From positions 1 to 64,000 of the forward strand of contig NW_027183615.1 of the NCBI RefSeq assembly GCF_041296385.1: DNA of 64,000 nt. The letters run 5' to 3'. Made by a program: the position numbers and the translations under genes. This DNA comes from Aphelocoma coerulescens. Its lineage: Eukaryota > Chordata > Aves > Passeriformes > Corvidae. Below the pieces are notes generated by a model, which saw nothing but the letters and a program-made list of their open reading frames with translations, searched no databases and was not told where the DNA came from. How positions within the stretch are numbered: the first letter of the stretch is position 1; each line of letters begins with the position of its first letter. This document shows positions 48,701 through 60,700 of the stretch, piece by piece.

Positions 48701-51700
48701 GGGAGGGACTGGGATGGACTGGGAGAGGCTCAGCAGGTGCTGGAGTGGCTGCGGATCAAGGTGAGCTCCCAGCAGGCCCAAAATCCCCCAAATTCACCCC
48801 AAAAATCCCCCTGGAAATCCCAAAAAATTCCCCGGAAAAAGAAGGAAACCAGTCCGGGAACTGGGAGGGACTGGGAGGGACTGGGATGGACTGGGAGAGG
48901 CTCAGCACGTGCTGGAGCGGCTCTGGATCAAGGTGAGCTCCCAGCAGGCCCAAAATCCCCGAAATTCACCCCAAAAATCCCCCTGGAAATCCCAAAAATT
49001 TCCCCGGAAAAAGAAGGAAACCAGTCCGGGAACTGGGAGGGAACTGGGAGCACTGGGATGGACTGGGAGCACTGGGATGGACTGGGAGAGGCTCAGCAGG
49101 TGCTGGACCACCTGCGCATCAAGGTGAGCTCCCAGCAGGCCCAAAATCCCCCAAATTCACCCCAAAAATCCCCCTGGAAATCCCAAAAAATTCCCCGGAA
49201 AAAGAAGGAAACCAGTCCGGGAACTGGGAGGGACTGGGAGGGACTGGGATGGACTGGGAGAGGCTCAGCAGGTGCTGGAGTGGCTGCGGATCAAGGTGAG
49301 CTCCCAGCAGGCCCAAAATCCCCCAAATTCACCCCAAAAATCCCCCTGGAAATCCCAAAAAATTCCCTGGAAAAAGAAGGAAACCAGTCCGGGAACTGGG
49401 ATGGACTGGGAGGGACTGGGAGGGACTGGGAGGGACTGGGAGAGGCTCAGCAGGTGCTGGACCGCCTGCGCATCAAGGTGAGCTCCCAGCAGGCCCAAAA
49501 TCCCCAAAATTCACCCCAAAAATCCCCGTGGAAATCCCAAAAAATTCCCCAGAAAAAGAAGGAAACCAGTCCGGGAACTGGGAGGGACTGGGAGGGAACT
49601 GGGATGGACTGGGATGGACTGGGAGAGGCTCAGCAGGTGCTGGAGCGGCTGCGGATCAAGGTGAGCTCCCAGCAGGCCCAAAATCCCCCAAATTCACCCC
49701 AAAAATCCCCCTGGAAATCTGAAAAAATTCCCCGGAAAAAGAAGGAAACCAGTCCGGGAACTGGGAGGGACTGGGATGGACTGGGAGAGGCTCAGCACGT
49801 GCTGGAGCGGCTCCGGATCAAGGTGAGCTCCCAGCAGGCCCAAAATCCCCCAAATTCACCCCAAAAATCCCCCTGGAAATCCCAAAAAATTCCCTGGAAA
49901 AAGAAGGAAACCAGTCCGGGAACTGGGATGGACTGGGAGGGACTGGGAGGGACTGGGAGGGCACTGGGAGCACTGGGAGAGGCTCAGCAGGTGCTGGAGC
50001 GGCTCCGGATCAAGGTGAGGTCCCAGAATTCCCAAAATCCCCAAAATTCACCCCAAAAATCCCCGTGGAAATCCGAAAAAATTCCCCGGAAAAAGAAGGA
50101 AACCAGTCCGGGAACTGGGAGGGAACTGGGAGGGGACTGGGAGCACTGGGAGAGGCTCAGCACGTGCTGGAGCGGCTCCGGATCAAGGTGAGTTCCCAGC
50201 ATTCCCAAAATCCCCGAAATTCACCCCAAAAATCCCCCTGGAAATCCCAAAAAATTCCCCGGAAAAAGAAGGGAACCAGTTTGGGAACTGGGAGGGACTG
50301 GGAGGGAACTGGGAGGGACTGGAAGGGACTGGGAGAGGCTCAGCACGTGCTGGAGCGGCTCTGGATCAAGGTGAGGTCCCAGCATTCCCAAAATCCCCAA
50401 AATTCACCCCAAAAATCCCCGTGGAAACCCGAAAAAATTCCCCGGAAAAAGAAGGAAACCAGTCCGGGAACTGGGATGGACTGGGAGGGACTGGGAGGGA
50501 ACTGGGATGGACTGGGAGAGGCTCAGCAGGTGCTGGAGCGGCTCTGGATCAAGGTGAGCTCCCAGCAGGCCCAAAATCCCCCAAATTCACCCCAAAAATC
50601 CCCCTGGAAATCCCAAAAAATTCCCCGGAAAAAGAAGGAAACCAGTTTGGGAACTGGGAGGGACTGGGAGGGACTGGGATGGAACTGGGAGGGACTGGGA
50701 TGGACTGGGAGAGGCTCAGCAGGTGCTGGAGCGGCTCCGGATCAAGGTGAGGTCCCAGAATTCCCAAAATCCCCCAAATTCACCCCAAAAATCCCCGTGG
50801 AAACCCTAAAAATTCCCCGGAAAAAGAAGGGAACCAGTCCGGGAACTGGGAGGGAACTGGGAGCACTGGGATGGACTGGGAGAGGCTCAGCAGGTGCTGG
50901 AGCGGCTCCGGATCAAGGTGAGCTCCCAGCAGGCCCAAAATCCCCCAAATTCACCCCAAAAATCCCCCTGGAAATCCCAAAAAATTCCCCGGAAAAAGAA
51001 GGAAACCAGTCTGGGAACTGGGAGGGAACTGGGATGGACTGGGAGGGAACTGGGCTGAACTGGGACAAACTGGGACCCTCTGAATTCCCAAAATCCCGGA
51101 TTTTTCCCGGATTTTTCCCGGATTTTCCCCTCAGGCCGTGACCAAAATCCGGGAATTTGTGCTGCAGAGGGGCACTGGGATGGAACTGGGATGGACTGGG
51201 ACAAACTGGGATGGAACTGGGATGGACTGGGACAAACTGGGATGGACTGGGATTAACTGGGACAAACTGGGACAAACTGGGACCCCCTGAATTCCCAAAA
51301 TCCCGGATTTTTCCCCCAGGCCGTGACCAAAATCCGGGAATTTGTGCTGCAGAAGGGGCACTGGGAGGGAACTGGGATGGAACTGGGATGGACTGGGACA
51401 AACTGGGATGGAACTGGGCTGAACTGGGACAAACTGGGACCCTCTGAATTCCCAAATTCCCGGATTTTCCCCTCAGGCCGTGACCAAAATCCGGGAATTT
51501 GTGCTGCAGAAGAGGCACTGGGATGGAACTGGGATGGACTGGGATTAACTGGGACAAACTGGGACAAACTGGGACCCCCTGAATTCCCAAAATCCCGGAT
51601 TTTTCCCCCAGGCCGTGACCAAAATCCGGGAATTTGTGCTGCAGAAGGGGCACTGGGAGGGAACTGGGATGGAACTGGGATGGACTGGGACAAACTGGGA

Positions 51701-54700
51701 TGGAACTGGGCTGAACTGGGACAAACTGGGACCCTCTGAATTCCCAAATTCCCGGATTTTCCCCTCAGGCCGTGACCAAAATCCGGGAATTTGTGCTGCA
51801 GAAGGGGCCCTGGGATGGACTGGGATGGACTGGGATGGGAACTGGGACAAACTGGGATGGAACTGGGAGGAACTGGGACAAACTGGGACGGACTGGGCTG
51901 AACTGGGACAAACTGGGACCCCCTGAATTCCCAAAATCCCGGATTTTTCCCCCAGGCCGTGACCAAAATCCGGGAATTTGTGCTGCAGAAGGGGCACTGG
52001 GAGGGACTGGGATGGACTGGGATGGACTGGGACAAACTGGGATGGACTGGGATGGACTGGGATGGACTGGGACAAACTGGGATGGAACTGGGATGAACTG
52101 GGACAAACTGGGACCCTCTCAATTCCCAAAATCCCGGATTTTTCCCAGATTTTTCCCGGATTTTCCCCTCAGGCCGTGACCAAAATCCGGGAATTTGTGC
52201 TGCAGAAGAGGCACTGGGATGGAACTGGGATGGACTGGGAGGGGCTGGGATGGAACTGGGATGGACTGGGATGGAACTGGGACAAACTGGGACCCCCTGA
52301 ATTCCCAAAATCCCGGATTTTTCCCGGATTTTCCCCCAGGCCGTGACCAAAATCCGGGAATTTGTGCTGCAGAAGAGGCACTGGGATGGAACTGGGATGG
52401 ACTGGGACAAACTGGGATGGACTGGGATGGACTGGGATGGACTGGGACAAACTGTGATGGAACTGGGATTAACTGGGACAAACTGGGACAAACTGGGACC
52501 CTGTGAATTCCCAAATTCCCGGATTTTCCCCTCAGGCCGTGACCAAAATCCGGGAATTTGTGCTGCAGAAGAGGCACTGGGATGGAACTGGGATGGACTG
52601 GGACAAACTGGGATGGACTGGGATGGACTGGGATGGACTGGGACGAACTGGGACAAACTGGGACAAACTGGGACCCCCTGAATTCCCAAATTCCCGGATT
52701 TTCCCCTCAGGCCGTGACCAAAATCCGGGAATTTGTGCTGCAGAAGGGGCACTGGGAGGGACTGGGATGGACTGGGATGGACTGGGACAAACAGGGATGG
52801 AACTGGGACAAACTGGGATGGAACTGGGATGAACTGGGACAAACTGGGACAAACTGGGACAAACTGGGACTCTCTCAATTCCCAAAATCCCGGATTTTTC
52901 CCGGATTTTCCCCCCAGGCCGTGACCAAAATCCGGGAATTTGTGCTGCAGAAGAGGCACTGGGAGGGAACTGGGATGGACTGGGATGGACTGGGATGGAC
53001 TGGGATGAACTGGGATGAACTGGGACAAACTGGGACAAACTGGGACCCTCTGAATTCCCAAAATCCCGGATTTTTCCCGGTTTTTTCCCTCAGGCCGTGA
53101 CCAAAATCCGGGAATTTGTGCTGCAGAAGAGGCACTGGGAGGGAACTGGGATGGACTGGGATGGACTGGGATGGACTGGGATGAACTGGGATGAACTGGG
53201 ACAAACTGGGACAAACTGGGACCCTCTGAATTCCCAAAATCCCGGATTTTTCCCGGTTTTTTCCCTCAGGCCGTGACCAAAATCCGGGAATTTGTGCTGC
53301 AGAAGAGGCACTGGGATGGAACTGGGATGGACTGGGATGGACTGGGATGGACTGGGATGAACTGGGATGAACTGGGACAAACTGGGACAAACTGGGACCC
53401 TCTGAATTCCCAAAATCCCGGATTTTTCCCGGTTTTTTCCCCCAGGCCGTGACCAAAATCCGGGAATTTGTGCTGCAGAAGATTTATTCCTTCCGGAAGC
53501 CGATGACCAACTACCAAATCCCCCAGAATTCCCTGCTCAAGTACAGGTGGGGAATTCGGGGGAATTTGGGGAATTTGGGGAATTTTGGGGAATTTGGGGG
53601 AATTTTGGGGGATTTGGGGGAATTTGGGGGAATTTGGGGAATTTGGGGGATTTGGGGAATTTGGGGGAATTTGGGGAATTTTGGGAAAAAAATCCCCAAA
53701 CCCCCCAAAAAAATCCCAAAAAAATCCCCAAAACTCCCCCCAAAAAAATCCCAAAAAATCCCCCAAGAAATCCCCAAAACTCCCCCCAAAATCCCCAAAA
53801 AAATCCCCAAAAAATCCCCAAAAAATCCCCCAAAAAATCCCAAAAAAATCCCCAAAAAATCCCAAAAAATCCCCCAAAAAATCCCAAAAAAATCCCAAAA
53901 AAATCCCAAAAAAATCCCCAAAAATCCCCCAACCCCCCCAACCCCCCAAAACCCCCCCCAAAATCCTCAAAATCCAAAAAAAATCCCTCAAAAAATCCCC
54001 AAAAAATCCCAAAAACCCCCAAAAAACCCCCCAAAAAATCCCAAAAAAATCCCCAAAAATCCCCAAAAATCCCCAAAAAATCCCCCAACCCCCCAACCCC
54101 CCCAAAACCCCCCAAAAATCCTCAAAATCCCCAAAAAATCCCTCAAAAAATCCCCCAAAATCCCCAAAACCCCCCAAAAAACCCCCCAAAATCCCAAAAA
54201 ATCCCCCAAAAAACCCCCCAAAATCCCAAAAAATCCCCCAAAAAATCCCAAAAATCCCCAAAAATCCCCAAAAATCCCCCAACCCCCCAAAACCCCCCCA
54301 AAATCCTCAAAATCCAAAAAAAATCCCTCAAAAAATCCCCAAAAAATCCCAAAAAATCCCCAAAACCCCCCAAAAACCCCCCAAAAAATCCCAAAAAAAT
54401 CCCAAAAAATCCCCAAAAAATCCCTCAACCCCCCAACCCCCCCAACCCCCCCAAAACCCCCCAAAAATCCTCAAAATCCCCAAAAAATCCCTCAAAAAAT
54501 CCCCAAAAATCCCCAAAACCCCCCAAAAAAACCCCCCAAAAATCCCAAAAAATCCCCCAAAAAATCCCAAAAAAATCCCAAAAAATCCCCAAAAATCCCA
54601 AAAATCCCCAAAAATCCCAAAAATCCCCAAAAATCCCCCAACCCCCCAAAACCCCCCCAAAAAATCCTCAAAATCCCTAAAAAATCCCTCAAAAAATCCC

Positions 54701-57700
54701 CAAAAGATCCCCAAAACCCCCCAAAAAATCCCCAAAAAATCCCAAAAAAATCCCAAAAAAATCCCAAAAAAATCCCCCAACTCCCCCAACCCCCCAAAAC
54801 CCCCCAAAACCCCCCAAAAATCCTCAAAATCCCCAAAAAATCCCTCAAAAAATCCCCAAAAATCCCAAAAAATCCCCAAAACCCCCCAAAAAATCCCCCA
54901 AAAAATCCCCAAAAAATCCCCAAAAATCCCCAAAAATCCCCCAACTCCTCCAAAACCCCCAAAAATCCTCAAAATCCCAAAAAAATCCCTCAAAAAAATC
55001 CCCAAAAAATCCCCAAAACCCCCCACAAAATCGCCCAAAAAATCCCAAAAAATCCCCCAAAAAATCCCAAAAAAATCCCAAAAAATCTCAAAAAATCCCA
55101 AAAATCCCCAAAAATCCCCCAACCCCCCAAAACCCCCCCAAAATCCTCAAAATCCAAAAAAAATCCCTCAAAAAATCCCCAAAAAATCCCAAAAAATCCC
55201 CAAAACCCCCCAAAAACCCCCCAAAAAATCCCAAAAAAATCCCAAAAAATCCCCAAAAAATCCCTCAACCCCCCAACCCCCCCAACCCCCCCAAAACCCC
55301 CCAAAAATCCTCAAAATCCCCAAAAAATCCCTCAAAAAATCCCCAAAAATCCCCAAAACCCCCCAAAAAAACCCCCCAAAAATCCCAAAAAATCCCCCAA
55401 AAAATCCCAAAAAAATCCCAAAAAATCCCCAAAAATCCCAAAAATCCCCAAAAATCCCAAAAATCCCCAAAAATCCCCCAACCCCCCAAAACCCCCCCAA
55501 AAAATCCTCAAAATCCAAAAAAAATCCCTCAAAAAATCCCCCAAAATCCCCCAAACCCCCCAAAAACCCCTCAAAAAATCCCCAAAAAAATCCCAAAAAA
55601 TCCCAAAAAATCCCCCAATCCCCCAACCCCCCCAAAACCCCCCAAAAATCCTCAAAATCCCTAAAAAATCCCTCAAAAAATCCCCAAAAGATCCCCAAAA
55701 CCCCCCAAAAAATCCCCAAAAAATCCCAAAAAAATCCCCCAACTCCCCCAACCCCCCAAAACCCCCCAAAACCCCCCAAAAATCCTCAAAATCCCCAAAA
55801 AATCCCTCAAAAAACCCCCAAAAATCCCAAAAAATCCCCAAAACCCCCCAAAAAATCCCCCAAAAAATCCCAAAAAAATCCCCAAAAAATCCCCAAAAAT
55901 CCCCAAAAATCCCCCAACTCCTCCAAAACCCCCCCAAAATCCTCGAAATCCCAAAAAAAACTCTCAAAAAATCCCCAAAAATCCCCAAAACCCCCCAAAA
56001 ACCCCCCAAAAAATCCCAAAAAATCCCAAAAAATCCCCCAACCCCCCAACCCCCCCAAAACCCCCCAAAACCCCCCAAAAAATCCTCAAAATCCCCAAAA
56101 AATCCCTCAAAAAATCCCCAAAAATCCCAAAAAATCCCCAAAACCCCCCAAAAAATCCCAAAAATCCCAAAAAATCCCAAAAAATCCCCAAAACCCCCCC
56201 AAAAAATCCCCCAAAAAATCCCAAAAAAATCCCCAAAAAATCCCAAAAAATCCCCCAACCTCCCCAACCCCCCCAAACCCCCCCAAAATCCTCAAAATCC
56301 CAAAAAAATCCCTCAAAAAATCCCCAAAAAATCCCAAAAAATCCCCAAAACCCCCAAAAAAACCCCCAAAAACCCGCCAAAAAAATCCCAAAAAAATCCC
56401 AAAAAAATCCCAAAAATCCCCCAACCCCCCAAAACCCCCCAAACCCGCCCAAAATGTGCCAACCCCGCAGGTTTTTCTACGAGTTCCTGCTGGGCCACGA
56501 GCGGCGGGCGGCGCAGGAGCTGCGGGACCACTACGTGGCCACCATGAGCCGCGTGCACCTCTCCTACTTCCGCTCCTACACCGCGCGCCTCATGAAGGTC
56601 CAGGTGAGGTTTGGGGGGGTTTGGGGGTTTTTGGGGATTTGGGGGATTTTTGGGGATTTTTTTGGGATTTTTTGGGATTTTTTTGGGGGGGTTTTGGGGG
56701 GTTTTGGGGATTTTTTTTGGATTTTTTTTGATTTTTTGAGGGATTTTTTGGGGGTTTTGGGGGGTTTTGGGGGGGTTCTGGGGGGCTTTGGGATTTTTGG
56801 GGATTTTTGGGGATTTTTGGGGATTTTTTTGGGATTTTTTTGGGATTTTTTGGGATTTTTTTGGGGGGGGGGTTTGGGGATTTTTGGGGATTTTTTTGGG
56901 ATTTTTTGGGGATGTTTTGAGGGATTTTTTTTTTTTTTGAGGATTTTTTGGGATTTTTTCGGGATTTTCGGGGGTTCTGGGGAGTTTTGGGGGGTTTGGG
57001 GATTTTTTGGGATTTTTTGGGGATTTTTTGGGGATTTTTTGGGGGGTTTTTGGGGGGTTTTGGGGATTTTTTTTGGATTTTTTGGGGATTTTTGGGGGAT
57101 TTTTGGGGGGTTTTGGGGGGTTTTGGAGGGGTTCTGGGGGGTTTTGGGGGGTTGGGGGTGTTTGGGATTTTTGGGGATTTTTTGGGATTTTTTGGGGATT
57201 TTTTGGGGGGGTTTTGGGGGGTTTTGGGGATTTTTTTTGGATTTTTTTTGATTTTTTGAGGGATTTTTTGGGGGTTTTGGGGGGTTTTGGGGGGGTTCTG
57301 GGGGGCTTTGGGATTTTTGGGGATTTTTGGGGATTTTTTTGGGATTTTTTTGGGATTTTTTGGGATTTTTTTGGGGGGGTTTTGGGGATTTTTGGGGATT
57401 TTTTTGGGATTTTTTGGGGATGTTTTGAGGGATTTTTTTATTTTTTGAGGATTTTTTGGGATTTTTTCGGGATTTTTGGGGGTTCTGGGGGGTTTTGGGG
57501 GGTTTGGGGATTTTTTGGGATTTTTTGGGGATTTTTTGGGGATTTTTTGGGGGGTTTTTGGGGGGTTTTGGGGATTTTTTTTGGATTTTTTGGGGATTTT
57601 TGGGGGATTTTTGGGGGGTTTTGGGGGGTTTTGGAGGGGTTCTGGGGGGTTTTGGGGGGTTGGGGGTGTTTGGGATTTTTGGGGATTTTTTGGGATTTTT

Positions 57701-60700
57701 TGGGGGGGGTTTTTGGGATTTTTTTTTATTTTTTGAGGGATTGTTTGGGGATTTTGGGGGGTTTTGGAGGGATTTTGGGGGGCTTGGGGGGTTTGGGGAT
57801 TTTTTGGGATTTTTTGAGGGATTTTTTTGGGGATTTTTTGGGGGGGTTTTGGGGATTTTTTGGGGATTTTTTTTTATTTTTTGAGGGATTTTTTGGGGGT
57901 TTTGGGGGGGTTTTGGAGGGTTTGGGGGGGTTTGGGATTTTTGGGGATTTTTGGGGATTTTTTTGGGATTTTTTGGGATTTTTTGGGATTTTTTTGGGGG
58001 GGGTTTTGGGGATTTTTTGGGGATTTTTTTGGGATTTTTTGGGGATTTTTTGAGGATTTTTTTTATTTTTTGAGGATATTTTGGGATTTTTTCGGGATTT
58101 TTGGGGGTTCTGGGGGGTTTTGGGGGGTTTGGGGATTTTTTGGGGATTTTTTGGGATTTTTTGGGGATTTTTTGGGGGGGTTTTGGGATTTTTTGGGGAT
58201 TTTTGGGGGGATTTTTTTGGATTTTTTGGGGGGGTTTTGGGATTTTTTTTATTTTTTGAGGGATTTTTTGGGGATTTTTTTTTTATTTTTGATTTTTTTT
58301 GATTTTTTCGGGATTTTTGGGGGTTCGGGGGGGTTTTGGGGGGTTTGGGGATTTTTTGGGATTTTTTTGGGATTTTTTGGGATTTTTTTGGGATTTTTTT
58401 CGGGGGGGTTTGGGGATTTTTTTGGATTTTTTGAGGAATTTTTGGGGATTTTTTGGGATTTTTTGGGGGGGGTTTTGGGGATTTTTTTGGGGGGGATTTT
58501 TTGGGATTTTTGGGGGCTTTTGGGGGGGGTTGGGGGGCTGGGGGATTTTTGGGGATTTTTGGGATTTTTTGGGGAATTTTTTGGGATTTTTTTTGATTTT
58601 TTGAGGGATTTTGGGGGGATTTTTGGGGATTTTTTGGGGAATTTTTTGGGATTTTTTTTGATTTTTTGAGGGATTTTTTTGGGATTTTTGGGGATGTTTT
58701 GGGGATGTTTTCGGGATTTTGGGACTTTTTGGGGAATCTTCAGGAAATTTTCGGGATTCTTTTGGGATTTTGGAGGGATTTTGGAGACTTGGGGGGGGAT
58801 TTTTGGGATTTTTGGAGGGATTTGGGGGTTCCCAATTTTTTGGAAATCCGATCCCAATTTTTGGGCTCCAATCCCAATTTTCGGGACTCTGATCCCAAGT
58901 TTTGGGTCCGGATCCCAATTTTTCGGCTCCAATCCCAATTTTCGGGAATCTGATCCCAATTTTTGGGTTCCAATCCCAATTTTTGGGAATCTGATCCCAA
59001 TTTTCGGACTCCAATCCCAATTTTTGGGTCCTGACCCCGATTTTCCAGGAATCTGGTCCCAATTTTTGGGAATCTTATCCCAATTTTTGGGCTCCAATCC
59101 CAATTTTTGGGCTCCAATCCCAATTTTCAGGCTCCAATCCCAATTTTTGGGTTTCAATCCCAATTTTCGGGCTCCAATCCCAATTTTCGGGAATCCAATC
59201 CCAATTTTTGGGCTCCAATCCCAATTTTCGGGAATCCAATCCCAATTTTTGGACTCCAATCCCAATTTTCGGGTTCCAATCCCAATTTTTGAGATTCTCA
59301 TCCCAATTTTCGGCTCCAATCCCAATTTTCAGGAATCCAATCCCAATTTTCAGGCTCCAATCCCAATTTTTGGGTTCCAATCCCGATTTTTGGGTTCCAA
59401 TCCCAACTTTCGAGCTCCAATCCCAACTTTTGGGCTCCAATCCCAATTTTCGGGCTCCAATCCCGATTTTCGGGTTCCAATCCCCATTTTCGGGTTCCAA
59501 TCCCAATTTTCAGGCTCCAATCCCGATTTTTGGGTTCCAATCCCAATTTTCGGGTTCCAATCCCAATTTTCGGGCTCCAATCCCAATTTTTGGGTTCCAA
59601 TCCCGATTTTCGGGTTCCAATCCCAATTTTCGGGTTCCAATCCCAATTTTTGAGATTCTCATCCCAATTTTCGGGCTCCAATCCCAATTTTCGGCTCCAA
59701 TCCCAATTTTCAGGAATCCAATCCCAATTTTCAGGCTCCAATCCCAATTTTTGGGTTCCAATCCCAATTTTCGGGTTCCAATCCCAATTTTCGGGTTCCA
59801 ATCCCAATTTTCGGGCTCCAATCCCAATTTTTGGGTTCCAATCCCAATTTTCGGGTTCCAATCCCAATTTTCGGGTTCCAATCCCAATTTTCAGGCTCCA
59901 ATCCCAATTTTCGGGTTCCAATCCCGATTTTCGGGTTCCAATCCCGATTTTCGGGTTCCAATCCCAATTTTCAGGCTCCAATCCCGATTTTCGGGTTCCA
60001 ATCCCGATTTTCGGGTTCCAATCCCAATTTTTGGCCTCCAATCCCAATTTTTGGGCTCTAATCCCAATTTTCGGGACTCCAATCCCAATTTTCAGGCTCC
60101 AATCCCAATTTTTGGGAATCTTATCCCAATTTTTGGGCTCCAATCCCAATTTTCGGGTTCCAATCCCGATTTTCGGGTTCCAATCCCGATTTTCCGGCCT
60201 CTGATCCCGATTTTCCCGGTTTTCCCCCCAGTACGAGGAGGTGGCGGAGAAGGACGACCTGATGGGCGTGGAGGACACGGCCCGGAAGGATATCCTGGAA
60301 TGCCGGGAATGCCGGGAATTTCGGGAATTTCCTGGGAATTTTGGGAATTTCGGGAATTTCCTGGGAATTTCTGGGAATTTCCTGGGAATTTTGGGAATTT
60401 CCTGGGAATTTCGGGAATTTTGGGAATTTCCTGGGAATTTTGGGAATTTCTGGGAATTTCCTGGGAATTTTGGGAATTTTGGGAATTTCCTGGGAATTTC
60501 CTGGGAATTTCTGGGAATTTCCTGGGAATTTCGGGAATTTCGTGAATTTCCTGGGAATTTTGGGAATTTTGGGAATTTCCTGGGAATTTTGGGAATTTCG
60601 GGAATTTCTGGGAATTTTGGGAATTTTGGGAATTTCGGGAATTTCCTGGGAATTCCTGGGAATTTTCTGGGAATTTTCTGGGAATTTCTGGGAATTTTCT

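Noticed and set aside
53449..56731. Two overlapping plus-strand frames of over 1000 codons rich in K and P, resembling a linker or histone-like protein
   Set aside because: They cover VPS52 intron 8 repeats; one begins in true exon 8 and reaches exon 9 out of frame. No independent gene.
58840..60215. CRISPR-like regular 20-base repeats
   Set aside because: Units are contiguous with no unique spacers, in a vertebrate intron; it is a minisatellite.
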